Shown piece by piece: positions 42,512-55,561 of a stretch of DNA of 64,000 nucleotides (position 1 is its first letter; every line of letters starts with the position of its first letter). The stretch is from Pseudomonadota bacterium (GTDB lineage Bacteria > Pseudomonadota > Alphaproteobacteria > Rhizobiales > Beijerinckiaceae). The stretch is taken from NCBI GenBank assembly GCA_023386155.1, contig JAEWKH010000066.1, positions 1 to 64,000 of the forward strand, given 5' to 3'. The notes below the pieces were generated by a model. That model searched no databases, was not told where the DNA came from, and saw nothing but the letters and a program-made list of their open reading frames with translations. The position numbers and the translations under genes were made by a program.

Positions 42512-42870
42512 GGTCAGCCTTTAAGCGAAGCCCCGGCCATTCCCAATAGTAAGGGAGGGAGCAGATTTGCGCGGGTTCACATCTCGCTGAGGGAGAGGTC
42601 GCGCCGGAGGCGCAAGTGACGGGTTATGTCTTCACCGGACGAATATTCGCCAAGCATTCTGCAGTCTGCGATCTTGACAGATTTGAATAAAATGAAACTA
42701 TATATACTTTCATATGAGGAGGTTAACATCCTGAATGGGAGGATCTGATAAGGCTTCTCTCCTGCATTGCTCTAACAGCATGTCATACAAACGCGTTCAT
42801 TGTGAGCCGCACAGACGGAGCCGCAGCGAGTTCGCTGCCGATGATCGAATTGTTGAGCTGAGACCGGCGC
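42512..42870. other. AT-richer intergenic stretch before the orphan gene
   Basis: There is no supportable gene in this stretch. The left part has a fragment related to family A (GAGGGAGAGGTCGCG). From about 42660 base composition turns AT-rich (AAAATGAAACTATATATAC), including an AGGAGG at 42717-42722. A 49-codon frame 42735-42884 starts 12 bases after it and overlaps the start of the orphan frame, so a short upstream peptide is possible but unsupported. Confidence 0.5.
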
Positions 42871-43428
42871 TTGTTTGGTCTTAACCTCGTCTCTCAGCAA
42901 AGTACCGTTGTCTTAGAGCGAGAGATCATCACGCTCACGACCTATCCCAAAGCGACAGCCTTCGTTCGCTATTTCTTCGGCGACAACGCCTATAGCGGTC
43001 AGCGTCTTGCATCGCTTCACTTCGAAGCGCAAGACGGCACTGAAAGTGGCATATATTTTACAGAGGCGTTTCTCAATCTGGGTCAGGTGGAAGCACTTGC
43101 CGAAGCGTGCCGCTCAATCTTCTCTATGATTGGGCCGCAACATCTTGATGGTCCAAATCAGAAAGACAAGAATACACTTGGAAGATTGGAAGCTTTTAAG
43201 CTCGAATTTTCTCTTATCTTGGCACATCCGATCAGTGTGTATCAGGTTAAGCCTGAGTCTGGGGCGAGAATGATAACGCTAAAACTATATCATCTACCCA
43301 GATACGACGGCTTTTACGTCAAAATTAAAATCTTAGGCAGCGGATTTTCTCCGTCTGTTTTCTTGAACTCCAAGCTTTTTGAGCGCTTCGACTGGATTGT
43401 GCGCAATTTGAAATCAAGCATGCAATAG
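42871..43428 (+). CDS. Orphan hypothetical protein in AT-richer DNA
   Basis: About 185 residues, no family recognised. It looks soluble: a beta-rich N-terminal half (VVLEREIITLTTYPKATAFVRYFFGD, RLASLHFEAQDGTESGIYF), a helical middle (LNLGQVEALAEACRSIFSMIG) and a C-terminal beta part (MITLKLYHLPRYDGFYVKIKILG). No signal, membrane span or catalytic motif stands out. Codons use A and T at third positions far more than any neighbour, a sign of recent transfer. The only start is a TTG without a ribosome site, so the N-terminus may be wrong or translation may begin in an overlapping frame. A hairpin follows eight bases after the stop. Confidence 0.55.
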   Translation: MFGLNLVSQQSTVVLEREIITLTTYPKATAFVRYFFGDNAYSGQRLASLHFEAQDGTESGIYFTEAFLNLGQVEALAEACRSIFSMIGPQHLDGPNQKDKNTLGRLEAFKLEFSLILAHPISVYQVKPESGARMITLKLYHLPRYDGFYVKIKILGSGFSPSVFLNSKLFERFDWIVRNLKSSMQ

Positions 43429-43435
43429 CAACACG

Positions 43436-43454
43436 CGCGGCCCTCGGGGCCGCG
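43436..43454 (+). terminator. Hairpin after the orphan gene
   Basis: CGCGGCCC (43436-43443) and GGGCCGCG (43447-43454) form a perfect 8-bp stem with loop TCG. There is no T-run, so termination would be weak or factor-dependent. Confidence 0.55.
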
Positions 43455-43480
43455 TCAAGCAATGCGCCAGTCAAAGGGTG

Positions 43481-43523
43481 GAGTGTCGGACCCAAAATCA
43501 GATCCACCTTGGGTCCGACACTC
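43481..43523. repeat. Palindromic repeat, family B (GAGTGTCGGACCC variant)
   Basis: GAGTGTCGGACCCAA (43481-43495) and TTGGGTCCGACACTC (43509-43523) are perfect 15-base arms around AATCAGATCCACC. The right end touches the gltD stop codon. It shares CGGACCCAA with the composite copies at 39843 and 63581. Confidence 0.85.
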
Positions 43524-44944
43524 TAAACCGGAAGCGTGCTCTCGCCCATCAGGAAGACGTCGATGGAGCGGGCGGCCTGGCGGCCTTCGCGGATGGCCCA
43601 GACCACCAGCGATTGGCCCCGGCGCATGTCGCCGGCCACGAAGACCTTTTCGCTCGATGTGCGGTAGCTCCTATCGTCGGCCACCACGTTCCCGCGCCGG
43701 TCCATGGCGACGCCCGATTCCTCCAGCAGGCCTTCCTTCACCGAGCCGGCGAAGCCGATGGCGATGAAGACGAGGTCGGCCTTGAGGATGAACTCGGTGC
43801 CGGGGATGGGCTGGCGCTTCTCGTCCACGCGGGCGCATTGCACCCCGGTGGCATGCCCCTTCTTGCCGACGATGCCGAGGGTCGCGGCCTGGAACTCGCG
43901 CTCGGCGCCTTCCGCCTGGGAGGACGAGGTGCGCATCTTGGTCGGCCAGTAGGGCCACACGGTGAGCTTGTCCTCGCGCTCCGGCGGCTTCGGGCGGATG
44001 TCGAGCTGCGTGACCGACAGCGCACCTTGGCGGAAGGCGGTGCCGACGCAGTCGGAGGCCGTATCGCCGCCGCCGATCACCACCACGTGCTTGCCGTTGG
44101 CGAGAAGGGGCGCGGCCGTGACATCCTCGCCGCCCACGCGCTGGTTGGACTGGGTCAGGTACGGCATCGCGAAATGCACGCCGGCGAGATCCTGTCCCGG
44201 CAGGTTCGGGTTGCGCGGATCCTCCGCGCCGCCGGCGAACAGCACCGCGTCGAACTCGTTGTGGAGCGAGGCGAAGCTCTTGTCGACGCCGACATTGACG
44301 CCGCAATGGAAGATCACGCCTTCCGCTTCCATCTGCTTCACGCGGCGGTCGATGTGGTACTTCTCCATCTTGAAGTCCGGGATGCCGTAGCGCAGCAGCC
44401 CGCCGGGCTTGGCCTGACGCTCGAACACGTGCACCTCGTGACCGGCGCGGGCGAGCTGCTGGGCCGCCGCCATCCCGGCCGGGCCCGAGCCGATGACGGC
44501 CACGCGCTTGCCGGTCGAAACGTCCGCCGGCTCCGGCTTCACGAAGCCCATCTCCCAGGCCTTGTCGGCGATGGCCTGCTCGATGGTCTTGATGGTGACC
44601 GGCTGGTTCTCGAGGTTGAGCGTGCAGGCCTCCTCGCACGGCGCCGGGCAGATGCGGCCGGTGAACTCGGGGAAGTTGTTGGTGGTGTGGAGGTTGCGCG
44701 CGGCCTCCTCCCAGTCGCCCTGCCAGACCAGATCGTTCCAGTCGGGAATCTGGTTGTGCACCGGACAGCCGGTCGGCCCGTGGCAGAAGGGGATGCCGCA
44801 ATCCATGCAGCGTCCCGCCTGCTTCTTCAGATCGTTGTCGTCGAGCGGCAGCGTGAACTCGCGGAAGTGGCGCACGCGTTCCCCGGCGAGCTGATACTTC
44901 TGCTCCTGCCGGTCGTATTCGAGAAAGCCTGTGACCTTGCCCAT
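43523..44944 (-). CDS. gltD: Glutamate synthase (NADPH) small subunit
   Basis: A 473-residue subunit that passes electrons from NADPH through FAD and iron-sulphur clusters to GltB. N-terminal cluster cysteines are CMDCGIPFCHGPTGCPVHN (about residues 46-64) and CPAPCEEAC (about 99-107). The FAD loop is VIGSGPAGMAAAQQLARAGHE (about 149-169), and the NADPH loop is VVIGGGDTASDCVGTAF. The end reads VAGDMRRGQSLVVWAIREGRQAARSID, normal for the family. It begins 18 bases after gltB and its stop lies in a palindromic repeat that probably ends the transcript. Confidence 0.96.
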   Translation of the reverse strand: MGKVTGFLEYDRQEQKYQLAGERVRHFREFTLPLDDNDLKKQAGRCMDCGIPFCHGPTGCPVHNQIPDWNDLVWQGDWEEAARNLHTTNNFPEFTGRICPAPCEEACTLNLENQPVTIKTIEQAIADKAWEMGFVKPEPADVSTGKRVAVIGSGPAGMAAAQQLARAGHEVHVFERQAKPGGLLRYGIPDFKMEKYHIDRRVKQMEAEGVIFHCGVNVGVDKSFASLHNEFDAVLFAGGAEDPRNPNLPGQDLAGVHFAMPYLTQSNQRVGGEDVTAAPLLANGKHVVVIGGGDTASDCVGTAFRQGALSVTQLDIRPKPPEREDKLTVWPYWPTKMRTSSSQAEGAEREFQAATLGIVGKKGHATGVQCARVDEKRQPIPGTEFILKADLVFIAIGFAGSVKEGLLEESGVAMDRRGNVVADDRSYRTSSEKVFVAGDMRRGQSLVVWAIREGRQAARSIDVFLMGESTLPV

Positions 44945-44962
44945 GGGTTTGCCCCTTAATCC

Positions 44963-49699
<4,737 letters not shown>

Positions 49700-49984
49700 G
49701 GCAGATCCTCACATCCGATCACGTCTTCAAGGTTTTTTGAGGCGGCTTCTGGGCCGTCGGATGATCAGATCGTCCGGATGCCCCCGCCGCTTCTTGCGTC
49801 TTGCGAGGCTCGGGTCCCGGAGAGGAGCCCGCACCTCGCGGGCATCCCAGGCTGGAGTTCAGCCCAAAGTCGCCCGCCCCGCCCGCGTTTTGCGGGCAGG
49901 TTTCTCGGTATCTCGCGTCGTTCGCATCTGGCGAAGCATCAAGAAAACCTCAGGGCGAAAACAGAGGGCGCAGGTGCCCAAAAG

Positions 49985-50001
49985 GGACAGTATCACTGTC
50001 C
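49985..50001. promoter_or_regulatory. Perfect 7-3-7 dyad upstream of gltB
   Basis: GGACAGT-atc-ACTGTCC lies about 286 bases upstream of the gltB ATG and 264 bases before the threonine aldolase ATG. The symmetry suits a dimeric regulator, but the distance and lack of a known match keep this tentative. Confidence 0.45.
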
Positions 50002-50224
50002 TAATGGAGGCAAGTTGCCAGAGATCAGCGCAGCGCACAAGAGGGTTTAGAAAGATTTTAGACAAAAGTTACAAGCGAGCGACGCCGAATGTAACAAAAG
50101 CAGCTTTTTGGACCCCAGGAACGAAAGTCTTCACCGATGGGTCAATGACCTTGACATGTCATGGCCGCCTGGTGGCCATGCGCCCATGATCCAAGGGAAA
50201 GGGCATGGGGCTCATGTCTGAATC

Positions 50225-50252
50225 GGCATTCCACTTTCGGGTCCGATGCTCT
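50225..50252. repeat. Partial family B repeat
   Basis: GGCATTCCACTTTCGGGTCC followed by GATGCTCTAG resembles the right half of the composite elements (ACTTTTGGG...TCCGATGCT). The left arm is largely missing. Confidence 0.5.
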
Positions 50253-50264
50253 AGGAACCGCTTC

Positions 50265-51341
50265 ATGAATTTCGCAAGCGACAACATCGTCGGGGGCAGC
50301 GCCCCCGTCCTCCAGGCCATCCTCGAAGCCAATGCCGGAACCATGGCGGCTTACGGCAACGACGAGATCTCGAAGCGCGTCAGGGCGCATTTCAACGAGA
50401 TCTTCGAGCGCGAGGTCTCCGTCTTCTTCGCCACCACCGGAACGGCCGCCAACGCCCTGGCCCTTTCCTCCGCCGTGCCGCCCTACGGCCTCTGCGTCTG
50501 CCACCGGGAGGCGCATATCATCGACGACGAATGCGGGGCGCCGGAATTCTTCATGCACGGGGCGAAGCTCTCGGGGCTGCCCGGCGTCGGCGCCAAGCTG
50601 AAGGCCGAGGAGGTCGCCGCCTATCTCGACGGCCTGCCCAAGGCGGTCAAGCAGATGCCGCCGAAGGCCCTGTCGATCTCGCAGGTGAGCGAATGCGGCA
50701 CGGTCTATGGCCTCGATGAACTCACGGCCCTGGGCGATGTCTGCCGCGAGCGCGGCCTGTCCTTCCACATGGACGGTGCCCGCTTTGCCAATGCGCTCGT
50801 CTCGCTCGGCTGCAGCCCGGCCGAGATGACCTGGAAGCGGGGCGTCGACATCCTGTCGTTCGGGGCCACCAAGAACGGCGGCCTGATGGCCGAGGCCATC
50901 GTGGTGTTCCGGGAGGATCTGGCGGAAGCGCTCGACTACCGGTCCAAGCGCGCCGGCCAGATCATCTCCAAGGGGCGTCTCATCGGGGCGCAGTTCGAGG
51001 GCTATTTCGCGGGCGGCCACTGGCTCGACAATGCGCGCCATGCCAACGCCATGGCGACGATGCTCTCGGAAGGGCTCCTGCAACTGCCCGGCGTGCGCCT
51101 GGCGTGGCCGACGCAGGCCAACGAGGTCTTCCCGATCATCCCGGGGACCCTGGACGAGGCGCTGAAGGCCGCCGGCATCCTCTACCATCCGTGGACGGAG
51201 TTGAGCCTGCCGGAGGCCGAGCGGGTCGGCGATCACGAGGTGTTGATCCGCCTCGTCACGTCCTGGGCCACAAGGGAAGAGGACGTCCGCAGGCTGCTGG
51301 AGATCGCCTCTTCGGGGTTATCGCGCCAGGCGGCCGAGTGA
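50265..51341 (+). CDS. ltaE: Low-specificity L-threonine aldolase
   Basis: A 358-residue PLP enzyme that splits threonine or allo-threonine into glycine and acetaldehyde. The fold-type I landmarks are FASDNIVGGSAPVLQAI, ATTGTAANALAL (phosphate-binding loop), HIIDDECGAPEFF, SFHMDGARFANAL (PLP ring aspartate) and the PLP lysine in SFGATKNGGL (about residue 203). ATG at 50265 has AGGA eight bases upstream; the longer frame runs back through a repeat fragment and is rejected. Alternative: a related beta-eliminating lyase. The gene is divergent from gltB. Confidence 0.92.
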   Translation: MNFASDNIVGGSAPVLQAILEANAGTMAAYGNDEISKRVRAHFNEIFEREVSVFFATTGTAANALALSSAVPPYGLCVCHREAHIIDDECGAPEFFMHGAKLSGLPGVGAKLKAEEVAAYLDGLPKAVKQMPPKALSISQVSECGTVYGLDELTALGDVCRERGLSFHMDGARFANALVSLGCSPAEMTWKRGVDILSFGATKNGGLMAEAIVVFREDLAEALDYRSKRAGQIISKGRLIGAQFEGYFAGGHWLDNARHANAMATMLSEGLLQLPGVRLAWPTQANEVFPIIPGTLDEALKAAGILYHPWTELSLPEAERVGDHEVLIRLVTSWATREEDVRRLLEIASSGLSRQAAE

Positions 51342-51445
51342 TTGCCCTAACCCTGCCGCAATCACCCGCGATTTCTTCCCTCCAGAGACCCTTGACCGAC
51401 GGGCCCCTCCAAGCCCAGCGGGATGACCAAGGACCAGGATCCGAC

Positions 51446-51478
51446 AAATAAAAAAGCGCCCCGGCCGAACCGGGGCGC
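51446..51478 (-). terminator. Rho-independent terminator of the Hsp20 gene
   Basis: On the minus strand GCGCCCCGG-ttcgg-CCGGGGCGC (51456-51478) is followed by TTTTTTATTT. The stem may also end the convergent threonine aldolase transcript. Confidence 0.92.
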
Positions 51479-51504
51479 TCTTCGTTTGGGGCTCGGAAAA
51501 CCCG

Positions 51505-51963
51505 TTACGCAGCCTGCTTGGCTTCGATGGTCCGGGCGCCGTTCGAGGAAATCGGGATGAGCTTCGGCTTCTTGGCCTCCGGGATCTCGCGTACGAGGTT
51601 GAGGTGGAGCAGGCCGTTCTCGAGGGCCGCGCCCGTCACCTGCACGCCGTCGGCCAGCTGGAAGCGCCGGTCGAAGCTGCGCGCCGCGATGCCCTGATGA
51701 AGCACGTCGACTTTGCGCTCCTCGGTGGGCTTGCGTTCGCCGCGGACGGAGAGGGTGTTTTCCTTGACCTCGATGGTCAGGTCACGGTCGGTGAAGCCAG
51801 CAACCGCGATCGAGATGCGGTAGGCATTCTCGCCGGTGCGCTCGATGTTGTAGGGCGGGTAGCTCGGGGCCCCGTCGACGCTGACCAGCTGGTCGAGCAT
51901 CGAGAAAAGACGGTCGAAGCCGACCGTGTTGCGGTAGAGGGGGGCAAGATCGTACTGTCGCAT
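51505..51963 (-). CDS. Small heat-shock protein, Hsp20/alpha-crystallin family
   Basis: A 152-residue cytosolic holdase chaperone that binds unfolding proteins in oligomers. The N-terminal YDLAPLYRNTVGFDRLFSML is the class A rhizobial/IbpA pattern. The alpha-crystallin domain spans about residues 36-125 (YPPYNIERTGENAYRISIAVAGF, SVRGERK, GIAARSFDRRFQLADGVQV), and the C-terminal IxI anchor is LIPI. GGAGG seven bases before the ATG is strong. Heat control is likely; a short hairpin encloses ribosome site and start codon. Confidence 0.95.
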   Translation of the reverse strand: MRQYDLAPLYRNTVGFDRLFSMLDQLVSVDGAPSYPPYNIERTGENAYRISIAVAGFTDRDLTIEVKENTLSVRGERKPTEERKVDVLHQGIAARSFDRRFQLADGVQVTGAALENGLLHLNLVREIPEAKKPKLIPISSNGARTIEAKQAA

Positions 51964-51988
51964 GGCATATCCTCCGCTTGAAGCGACA
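51956..51988 (-). promoter_or_regulatory. Hairpin around the Hsp20 ribosome site (possible thermosensor)
   Basis: TGTCGC (51983-51988 on the coding strand) can pair with GCGACA (codons 2-3, 51956-51961), enclosing the GGAGG and the ATG. Hsp20 genes of Rhizobiales often carry ROSE-type RNA thermometers. The typical ROSE pairing, in which the ribosome site itself is base-paired, is not seen. Confidence 0.35.
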
Positions 51989-52151
51989 TGCTTGAATGAG
52001 GATCCACCGTCGAAAGGCTGGATCCGGGTTGCGTGCCGCCGTCATGGCCGGCACGATTTCGATGTGGGAACGGGCAGGTTTGCTTTCAAGGGATGGGTTT
52101 CTTAAGCTCGCCGCGCTCTATAAAGGCCCTATGGAAGCTTGAGTTTTCGAG

Positions 52152-53225
52152 TTGGAACCCGCCGTGGAATTCATCGCCACCCCCGACAATCCCGTGCCCG
52201 GCGAGCCCAAGCTCGTCAGCGTCACGACCCGCGACGGCGTCACGCTGAGGGCCGCCACCTGGATGCCGGAGACCGAGGAGCCGCAGGGGACGGTCTGCAT
52301 TCTGCAGGGCAGGGCGGAATTCATCGAGAAGTACTTCGAGGTGGTGGGCGAGCTGCTCGACCGGGGCTTCGCCGTCGTCGCCTTCGACTGGCGCGGGCAG
52401 GGATTGTCCGAGCGGCAGGTGAGCAACCCGCGCAAGGGCCATGTCCGGCGCTTCGCCGATTTCCGGCACGACCTGGAGGCGATCCGGGACCAGATCCTGG
52501 TGCCGCACATGCCGGAGCCGCATTTCGGCCTCGCCCATTCCATGGGGGGCGCCATCGCGCTGAATGCGGCCTATGAGACCTGGCTCCCCTTCCGCCGCCT
52601 CGTGACCACGACGCCGATGATCGCATTGTGCATCGTCAAGCACACCCGCAGCTCCGCGTTCCTGGCGCGGGTCCTGCGGCTTCTCGGCATGGGGAAGATG
52701 TTCGTGCCCGGCGGCGGCGAGACGTCCATCTCCACCATGCCGTTCAAGGGAAACCGCCTCACGGGCGATCCCGTGCGCTATGCCCGCAATGCCGAGGAGG
52801 CCCATGCCATCGGGGCGGGCGCCATCGGGGCGCCGACGGTGGCCTGGCTCGACAGCGCCTTCCGCTTCATGAAGCGCTTCGCCGACCCGCGCTATGCCGT
52901 GAAGATCCGCCTGCCGACCTTGATCATCGCGGCCGGCGCCGATCCGGTCTGCGCCACGCCGGCCACCGAGCGGTTCGCCTCGCGGCTCAAGGCCGGCTCC
53001 ATCATCGTCATCCCGGGCGCCCGGCACGAAATCCTGATGGAGCGGGATGTGATCCGCGAGCAGTTCTGGGCCGCCTTCGATGCCTTCATCCCCGGCACTC
53101 CCGACCCTGAGGTCGGGGCCAGGCGCGACCTCGCTCAGGTCGGATCAGCGGCTGAGCAGCTCCACGGCGGCGGCATGGACCCGGCGGTCGCCCGCAGCGA
53201 CGATGCGCCCGCCATCGGCGGCTGA
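52152..53225 (+). CDS. Alpha/beta hydrolase, lysophospholipase/monoacylglycerol lipase type
   Basis: About 357 residues, cytosolic. LQGRAEFIEKYFEVVGELLDRGF is the lysophospholipase (PldB-like) oxyanion region, DWRGQG follows, the nucleophile is S130 in GLAHSMGG, and late triad members lie near GADPVCATPA and GARHEIL. It should hydrolyse a lipid ester. The start is a TTG; a GTG four codons later is an alternative. The last 40 or so residues (GTPDPEVGARRD...) are not family-like, and their codons overlap the 3' end of the convergent hisN gene by 81 bases, so the stop seems to have been lost and replaced by read-on. Confidence 0.83.
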   Translation: MEPAVEFIATPDNPVPGEPKLVSVTTRDGVTLRAATWMPETEEPQGTVCILQGRAEFIEKYFEVVGELLDRGFAVVAFDWRGQGLSERQVSNPRKGHVRRFADFRHDLEAIRDQILVPHMPEPHFGLAHSMGGAIALNAAYETWLPFRRLVTTTPMIALCIVKHTRSSAFLARVLRLLGMGKMFVPGGGETSISTMPFKGNRLTGDPVRYARNAEEAHAIGAGAIGAPTVAWLDSAFRFMKRFADPRYAVKIRLPTLIIAAGADPVCATPATERFASRLKAGSIIVIPGARHEILMERDVIREQFWAAFDAFIPGTPDPEVGARRDLAQVGSAAEQLHGGGMDPAVARSDDAPAIGG

Positions 53226-53927
53226 ACCCCCTTCCCAGGTGGTCACGACGCCGCCGGCGCCCTCGATGATCGGGACGAGGGCCGCGATGTCGTAGGGCTT
53301 CAGCCCCGACTCGACCACGAGGTCGATATGGCCCGCGGCCAGCATGCAATAGGCATAGCAGTCGCAGCCGTAGCGGGCGAGGCGGGCCACGCTCTCCACC
53401 CGGTCATAGGCACGCAGCTCGTCGCCGGCGAAGAGGCGCGGGCTCGTGGTGGAGATGACCGCGTCCTTCAGCGAGGCGCAGCGGCGCGCCATGAGCTTGC
53501 GCTCGCCACCGGGGCCCCGATAGGTCGCGCTGCCCCCGTCCCCGAAGAAGCGCTCGCCGGTAAAGGGCTGGTGCATCATGCCGAAGACGGGCCGGCGCCT
53601 GTAGGTCAGCCCGATCAGGGTTCCCCAGGTGGGGAGCCCGGCGATGAAGGCCCGCGTGCCGTCGATGGGATCGAGCACCCAGACGTAATCCGCATCCGCG
53701 CGCTCGGAGCCGAATTCCTCGCCCACGATGCCGTGGGTGGGGAAGCTGCGCTTGATGAGGTGACGCATGGTCGCCTCGCTCGCCCGGTCGGCCTCCGTCA
53801 CCGGATCGAAGGCGCCGCCGCGGGATTTGTCCTCCGTGGCGATGGCGGTGCGGAAGAAGGGCAGGATCGCCTGGCCCGATTGGGTCGCGAGCTCGTTGAC
53901 GAAATGCGTGAAGTCGATGAGCCCCAT
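53145..53927 (-). CDS. hisN: Histidinol-phosphatase, inositol monophosphatase family
   Basis: A 260-residue magnesium-dependent phosphatase of the IMPase superfamily; the HisN subgroup removes phosphate from histidinol phosphate in histidine synthesis. Metal motifs are GEEFGSE (about residues 70-76), WVLDPIDGTRAFIAG (about 83-97, the RAFI ending is typical of HisN) and PYDIAALVPIIEGAGG. SRGGAFDPVTEADRASE opens the substrate site. The start MGLIDFTHFVNEL is normal. Inositol monophosphatase activity is the alternative. Its 3' end overlaps the hydrolase gene. Confidence 0.9.
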   Translation of the reverse strand: MGLIDFTHFVNELATQSGQAILPFFRTAIATEDKSRGGAFDPVTEADRASEATMRHLIKRSFPTHGIVGEEFGSERADADYVWVLDPIDGTRAFIAGLPTWGTLIGLTYRRRPVFGMMHQPFTGERFFGDGGSATYRGPGGERKLMARRCASLKDAVISTTSPRLFAGDELRAYDRVESVARLARYGCDCYAYCMLAAGHIDLVVESGLKPYDIAALVPIIEGAGGVVTTWEGGSAADGGRIVAAGDRRVHAAAVELLSR

Positions 53928-54015
53928 GACGCGGGTATCCCCTTAAAGACTAGTATGGGCGGCCTTGGCCCATTGGCGATCAGCTTTTATCAAGCGCTTG
54001 GCGCGCGGCAAGAGA

Positions 54016-54068
54016 GCAGAGCATATTTCGGCGAAGTGGATCCGGTTCGCCGTCAGACGATGTCGAAA
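54016..54068. repeat. Palindromic repeat, family B (AGAGCATATTTCGGCG variant)
   Basis: GGCGAA (54030-54035) and TTCGCC (54045-54050) flank GTGGATCCGG, with an outer AGAGCAT. The GCGAAGTGGATCCGG block also appears at 63706-63720. It lies between the hisN start and the MFS gene. Confidence 0.6.
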
Positions 54069-54132
54069 GGCAGAGTGAAGAAGCGATTCCATGAATGTGG
54101 AAGCGGCTTGCCAATGTTTCAGGGGGGCGTTC

Positions 54133-55392
54133 ATGGATTCTGGGTTCAAGGCGGCGCCGACTCGCCGTGAGACGGCCCTTTTTCTCATTGCCGCCTTGGC
54201 GGCGATTTACGCGATCAGCCAATTTCTCCGCAATTCCATCGGGGTCATCGCCAATGATCTCGCCCGGGACCTGTCGCTCTCGGCAACCCAGACGGGGCTG
54301 TTGTCCAGCGCCTTCTTCTTCGCCTTCGCGGCGGTGCAGATCCCCGTCGGCATCGCCATCGACCGTTATGGGCCGAAGAAGACCATGATGGTGACCGCCG
54401 CGCTGACGGTCGTCTCCACGGTCCTGTTCGCGCTTGCGCCCTCGGCCTCCGCCCTCGTCGCCGCCCGCTCCCTCATGGGCCTCGGCTGCTCGACGTTCCT
54501 CATGGCCCCCCTGGTGATCTTCGCGAGGCGCTTCGCACCCGTTCGGTTCGCGGGGCTTGCGAGCCTGCACATGAGCCTTGCGAATATCGGAACCCTCTCG
54601 GCGACCGCTCCCCTGGCCTTGTCCGCCGCCTATTTGGGCTGGCGGGCGTCGTTCCTGGTCGTTGCCGGTCTCACCGCCATTATCGCGCTCGTGCTCATCT
54701 GGGCCGTGCCGAGGGACGAGCATCGCACTCAGGGGCGAGAGAGCTTCGCAGAGGCCTTCCGGGGGGTGTCGAGAGCTCTCAAGGCGCGCTCTTTCTGGCC
54801 GGTCTTCTTCGTGCACTTGACCACCTATGGGTGCTTCGCCTCCGTCATCGGATTGTGGGGCGGTCCCTGGCTGACCGATGTCCATGGCGCGGATCTCGAA
54901 ACCAGGGGTCGCATCCTGCTGCTCGGAGCAAGCGCACAGATCCTCGGCCTCCTGGTTTGGGGCAGGCTCGATCGTTACTGGGGGAGCTACAAGCGGCTCG
55001 TTCTTCTGGCCGGCACGACCACGGCCCTCCTGCTCGTCGCCCTCGCCGTCCTGCCCCTCGGCCTGACCGCTGCGACGATCTGGTTCGGCCTGTTCGGCTT
55101 CTGCGTGGCCTATACGCCGATCATGATGTCCCATGGAAAGTCACTTTTCCCGCCGGAGATCATGGGAAGGGGCATCACCCTCATGAATATCGGCACCATG
55201 GGAGGAGCGTTCCTCTCCCAGACCGTGACGGGGATGCTGATCGACCTCATGGGGCGGTCGGACCAGGGCCTGTACCGGCCGGAGGGCTACCGCCTCGTCT
55301 TCGCGGCCCTCGCGGGCTGGCTGATGCTGAGCCTGGTCTTCTACCTCAGAGCTATCGATCTGCATCCGAGCCGTCATGCATCCAAGGCATGA
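54133..55392 (+). CDS. Major facilitator superfamily transporter
   Basis: A 419-residue inner-membrane protein with 12 predicted spans. MFS motifs are GIAIDRYGPKKTMM (motif A, about residues 73-86), RSLMGLGCSTF, and the second-half counterpart GRLDRYWGSYKR. AGGGGG lies six bases before the ATG at 54133; the earlier ATG would add a cysteine-containing tail without similarity. The general look is of the nitrate/oxalate-formate or sugar-phosphate antiporter branch (ISQFLRNSIGVIANDLARDL). Substrate unknown. Its upstream DNA carries a family B repeat. Confidence 0.88.
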   Translation: MDSGFKAAPTRRETALFLIAALAAIYAISQFLRNSIGVIANDLARDLSLSATQTGLLSSAFFFAFAAVQIPVGIAIDRYGPKKTMMVTAALTVVSTVLFALAPSASALVAARSLMGLGCSTFLMAPLVIFARRFAPVRFAGLASLHMSLANIGTLSATAPLALSAAYLGWRASFLVVAGLTAIIALVLIWAVPRDEHRTQGRESFAEAFRGVSRALKARSFWPVFFVHLTTYGCFASVIGLWGGPWLTDVHGADLETRGRILLLGASAQILGLLVWGRLDRYWGSYKRLVLLAGTTTALLLVALAVLPLGLTAATIWFGLFGFCVAYTPIMMSHGKSLFPPEIMGRGITLMNIGTMGGAFLSQTVTGMLIDLMGRSDQGLYRPEGYRLVFAALAGWLMLSLVFYLRAIDLHPSRHASKA

Positions 55393-55561
55393 CAAAAGCG
55401 AAGTTTTTAGTTGCAATTTGTGCGATGCGGCGTAATTATTGCGGTGCGATATGGCGATGGCGTCGCCTTATCGTAGCCCTTCTTGGGCGTTTCCTCCCTA
55501 AACTTCGGGCCGCTGGCAACAGTGGCCTTTTTTCTTGCCCGGATTTGGGAGGCGTCGAGGA

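Larger units (their letters stand above)
49700..50264. other. Shared upstream region of gltB and the threonine aldolase gene
   Basis: There is no gene in these 565 bases. They must carry the divergent promoters. Visible signals are the dyad at 49985-50001, an AT-richer patch at 50040-50110 (GATTTTAGACAAAAGTTACA), the palindrome TGACATGTCA at 50152-50161, a CATGGCC/GGCCATG stem at 50160-50180, and a partial family B repeat. Confidence 0.5.

Noticed and set aside
42735..42884. 49-codon frame starting ATG GGA GGA TCT before the orphan gene
   Set aside because: The ribosome site is 12 bases away, the product has no recognisable feature, and it overlaps the next frame; kept only as a remark in the gap entry.
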